A DNA stretch of 64,000 nt from Oscarella lobularis. Lineage: Eukaryota; Porifera; Homoscleromorpha; Homosclerophorida; Oscarellidae. The notes beneath the pieces were generated by a model, which saw only the letters and a list, made by a program, of their open reading frames with translations, was not told the DNA's origin and ran no database searches. Positions 62,628 through 64,000 of this stretch are shown here, in pieces (positions within the stretch are counted from its first letter, which is position 1; each line of letters starts with the position of its first letter). The position numbers were made by a program, and so were the translations under genes. The stretch lies in assembly GCF_947507565.1 (NCBI RefSeq), contig NC_089175.1, positions 1,911,733-1,975,732 of the forward strand. Direction: 5' to 3'.

Positions 62628-63809
62628 ATGCCAAGAAATCCGTCCGTCAACAACACTACTGTACCAGTGTCCGTGTGCAGCAATCAATACGGCAATGTAA
62701 CGTATCTCGCCTCCATCCAAGCCACCATTTTTCACGACAATGCATCCAACGTAACTATCAACGGCCAGATGGGCTACGTGTGGCTTGCTTTCACTGTAGT
62801 TATTCTTGTTGCCAACGTTCTCGTCTTGCTGGGACGCTGCATCCGTCGCAAAGAAGATCGCAGCAGCATACCGTCGATTCTCATTATCAACCTAGCTGTA
62901 GTGGATTTTCTCCTTGGTGTTCAAATGCTTATATATACGATTCTCTTCAAATGGCCGTGCCTTTTACTTGGAAATCCGAAATCATTTAGTCTAATTCAAA
63001 TACTCTGTACAGTTTCCGCCTTGATTGAAATGATCAGCATACCACTGTCAGGACTAATAACAACAACGATAGCCTTCTACTACACAATGGCTATTTGGCG
63101 TATGTTTTGCATTGGTCCAGCTTTTGTTCAAGGAATTGATTTTTCGCGTACAAAAATAGCTGTTGGGCTTATCATTGAATGGACTCTGGCGATTGTTGTT
63201 GGAAGTGTTATGGCAGCGTCTATTAACAAACCGGGATTTTTAGTCAGAAAAGAATTGCCAATATTCACGTCAGCAGGCGAGACTATCATTCAAGAGAACT
63301 ACATCTTGATGGCTTGCGTGCCAATCGTAAACGTAGGAAGCTTGCACAAGGATCATTCCCCGCTTCAAGAGACGGTAACTGGAATTCCCCTTGTTGTAAC
63401 TTTCACTCTTTTGGTGCTGAGTTTTTTAGCTGCTGTTGCTTATACTGGCATCCTAGTAGGATATCGACCTCAATCACAACTTGAGGTCAGTATCCTGAGT
63501 GTTAGGCATCTCCGTTTAAGGCTTGCCGTCGTTGCGTTTCTTCCAGTCATTATTTGGATTGCGTATGTTCTCCTTGTGTTGCAAGGACTAACATTTGCTT
63601 CACTGATGATTATTTCTACTCTGGCAATTGTCAACCCGTTTGCGCTAACAATAATTTCATCGCAGTTCCTTAGAAGTGTTCAGAATTTTTGGATTGTAAC
63701 CTGCAAGAAGGTACATTCCGCTGGAGAGACTCCGGTGCTGCGATCAGCGTTATTTCCCACCAGTAGTAGCAATGAATTTAATATTGAAACTGGCAGTACC
63801 GAATTGTGA
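62628..63809 (+). CDS. Seven-transmembrane receptor, rhodopsin-like, atypical
   Basis: An intronless 393-residue frame with seven hydrophobic segments. The N-terminus (about 45 residues) has several N-glycosylation sequons (NNTT, NVTY, NASNVT, NVTI). TM1 is GYVWLAFTVVILVANVLVLL; TM2 contains INLAVVDFLLGVQML, the class A NLxxxD signature. A Cys before TM3 (ILCTVSAL) could pair with extracellular loop 2. TM3 should end with D/E-R-Y but here reads FYYTMAIW, so the arginine is missing. TM7 reads STLAIVNPFALTIISSQF, where NPxxY has become NPxxL. These losses suggest unusual or absent G-protein coupling. The C-tail is short and Ser-rich. The ligand and subfamily are unknown; some resemblance to LGR-type helices is only an impression. 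Confidence 0.75.
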   Translation: MPRNPSVNNTTVPVSVCSNQYGNVTYLASIQATIFHDNASNVTINGQMGYVWLAFTVVILVANVLVLLGRCIRRKEDRSSIPSILIINLAVVDFLLGVQMLIYTILFKWPCLLLGNPKSFSLIQILCTVSALIEMISIPLSGLITTTIAFYYTMAIWRMFCIGPAFVQGIDFSRTKIAVGLIIEWTLAIVVGSVMAASINKPGFLVRKELPIFTSAGETIIQENYILMACVPIVNVGSLHKDHSPLQETVTGIPLVVTFTLLVLSFLAAVAYTGILVGYRPQSQLEVSILSVRHLRLRLAVVAFLPVIIWIAYVLLVLQGLTFASLMIISTLAIVNPFALTIISSQFLRSVQNFWIVTCKKVHSAGETPVLRSALFPTSSSNEFNIETGSTEL

Positions 63810-63812
63810 AAG

Positions 63813-64000
63813 CACACGCCTATAAAAAGTTGTGGTGCGTTTCAAGTGTGGAAAACCATCATCTATTGAAGATATTGCAAGGAGTCAACTTTTGTCCTCA
63901 TATGTCCTGTAAATTGTGTTTCCAAACCGATTGCTGTTCACTTGAGTATTGATAAACGTGAATGCTTTGTTCAAGACACTAAACGTTGTGCTGGGATTGA
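63813..64000. other. 3' flank of the GPCR gene
   Basis: No further gene is visible before the window ends. No canonical AATAAA was found in these 190 bp. Confidence 0.4.

Overview
The window reads as nuclear DNA of a small-genome animal. Genes are split by many very short introns (mostly about 45-70 bp) with GT..AG ends, intergenic gaps are often below 300 bp, and runs of (TTAA/ATTA)n sit in introns and spacers. The gene set is metazoan: a PKNOX/PREP TALE homeobox gene, tau-tubulin kinase, CEP120, XRCC4, NUP58, TRAPPC1, PGM2, THOC2, a voltage-sensing phosphatase and selenoprotein S. The SRCR-rich gene, the density and the intron sizes suggest a sponge, perhaps a homoscleromorph such as Oscarella. 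That placement is inference; no species marker was tested.

Layout. 1-10,606: 3' end of THOC2 (+), voltage-sensing phosphatase (-), PGM2 (+), TRAPPC1 (-) and NUP58 (+), arranged as alternating divergent and convergent pairs. 10,777-32,822: three head-to-tail paralogues of about 7 kb each (called A, B and C here). They encode large secreted proteins with a signal peptide, many cadherin-like beta-sandwich repeats, a Thr/Pro/Glu stalk and a C-terminal receptor-L-like region. 33,327-40,346: XRCC4, two small unrecognised genes, selenoprotein S with an in-frame UGA and a well-formed SECIS candidate, and an acidic unrecognised gene. 40,343-48,523: tau-tubulin kinase (-), PKNOX (+) and CEP120 (-). 48,524-50,588: mostly non-coding, with an ARF GTPase remnant. 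50,589-54,631: a seven-SRCR-domain tyrosinase. 54,944-57,595: glycerol kinase (-) with a hydrophobic tail. 57,839-60,478: a small secreted protein (-) and a Glu-rich secreted protein (+). 60,898-62,310: a truncated copy of the glycerol kinase 5' end next to a 1.1-kb terminal-inverted-repeat element. 62,628-63,809: an intronless atypical GPCR.

Most genes here are unrelated housekeeping or signalling genes packed together, and several pairs probably share promoters. The two gene-level novelties are the three-gene secreted adhesion-type cluster and the SRCR-tyrosinase fusion. The clearest regulatory find is the selenoprotein S recoding site with its SECIS. CDS coordinates run from first to last visible coding base and include introns. 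Splice sites were read by eye from GT/AG, reading phase and family similarity recalled from memory; no search or prediction program was run.
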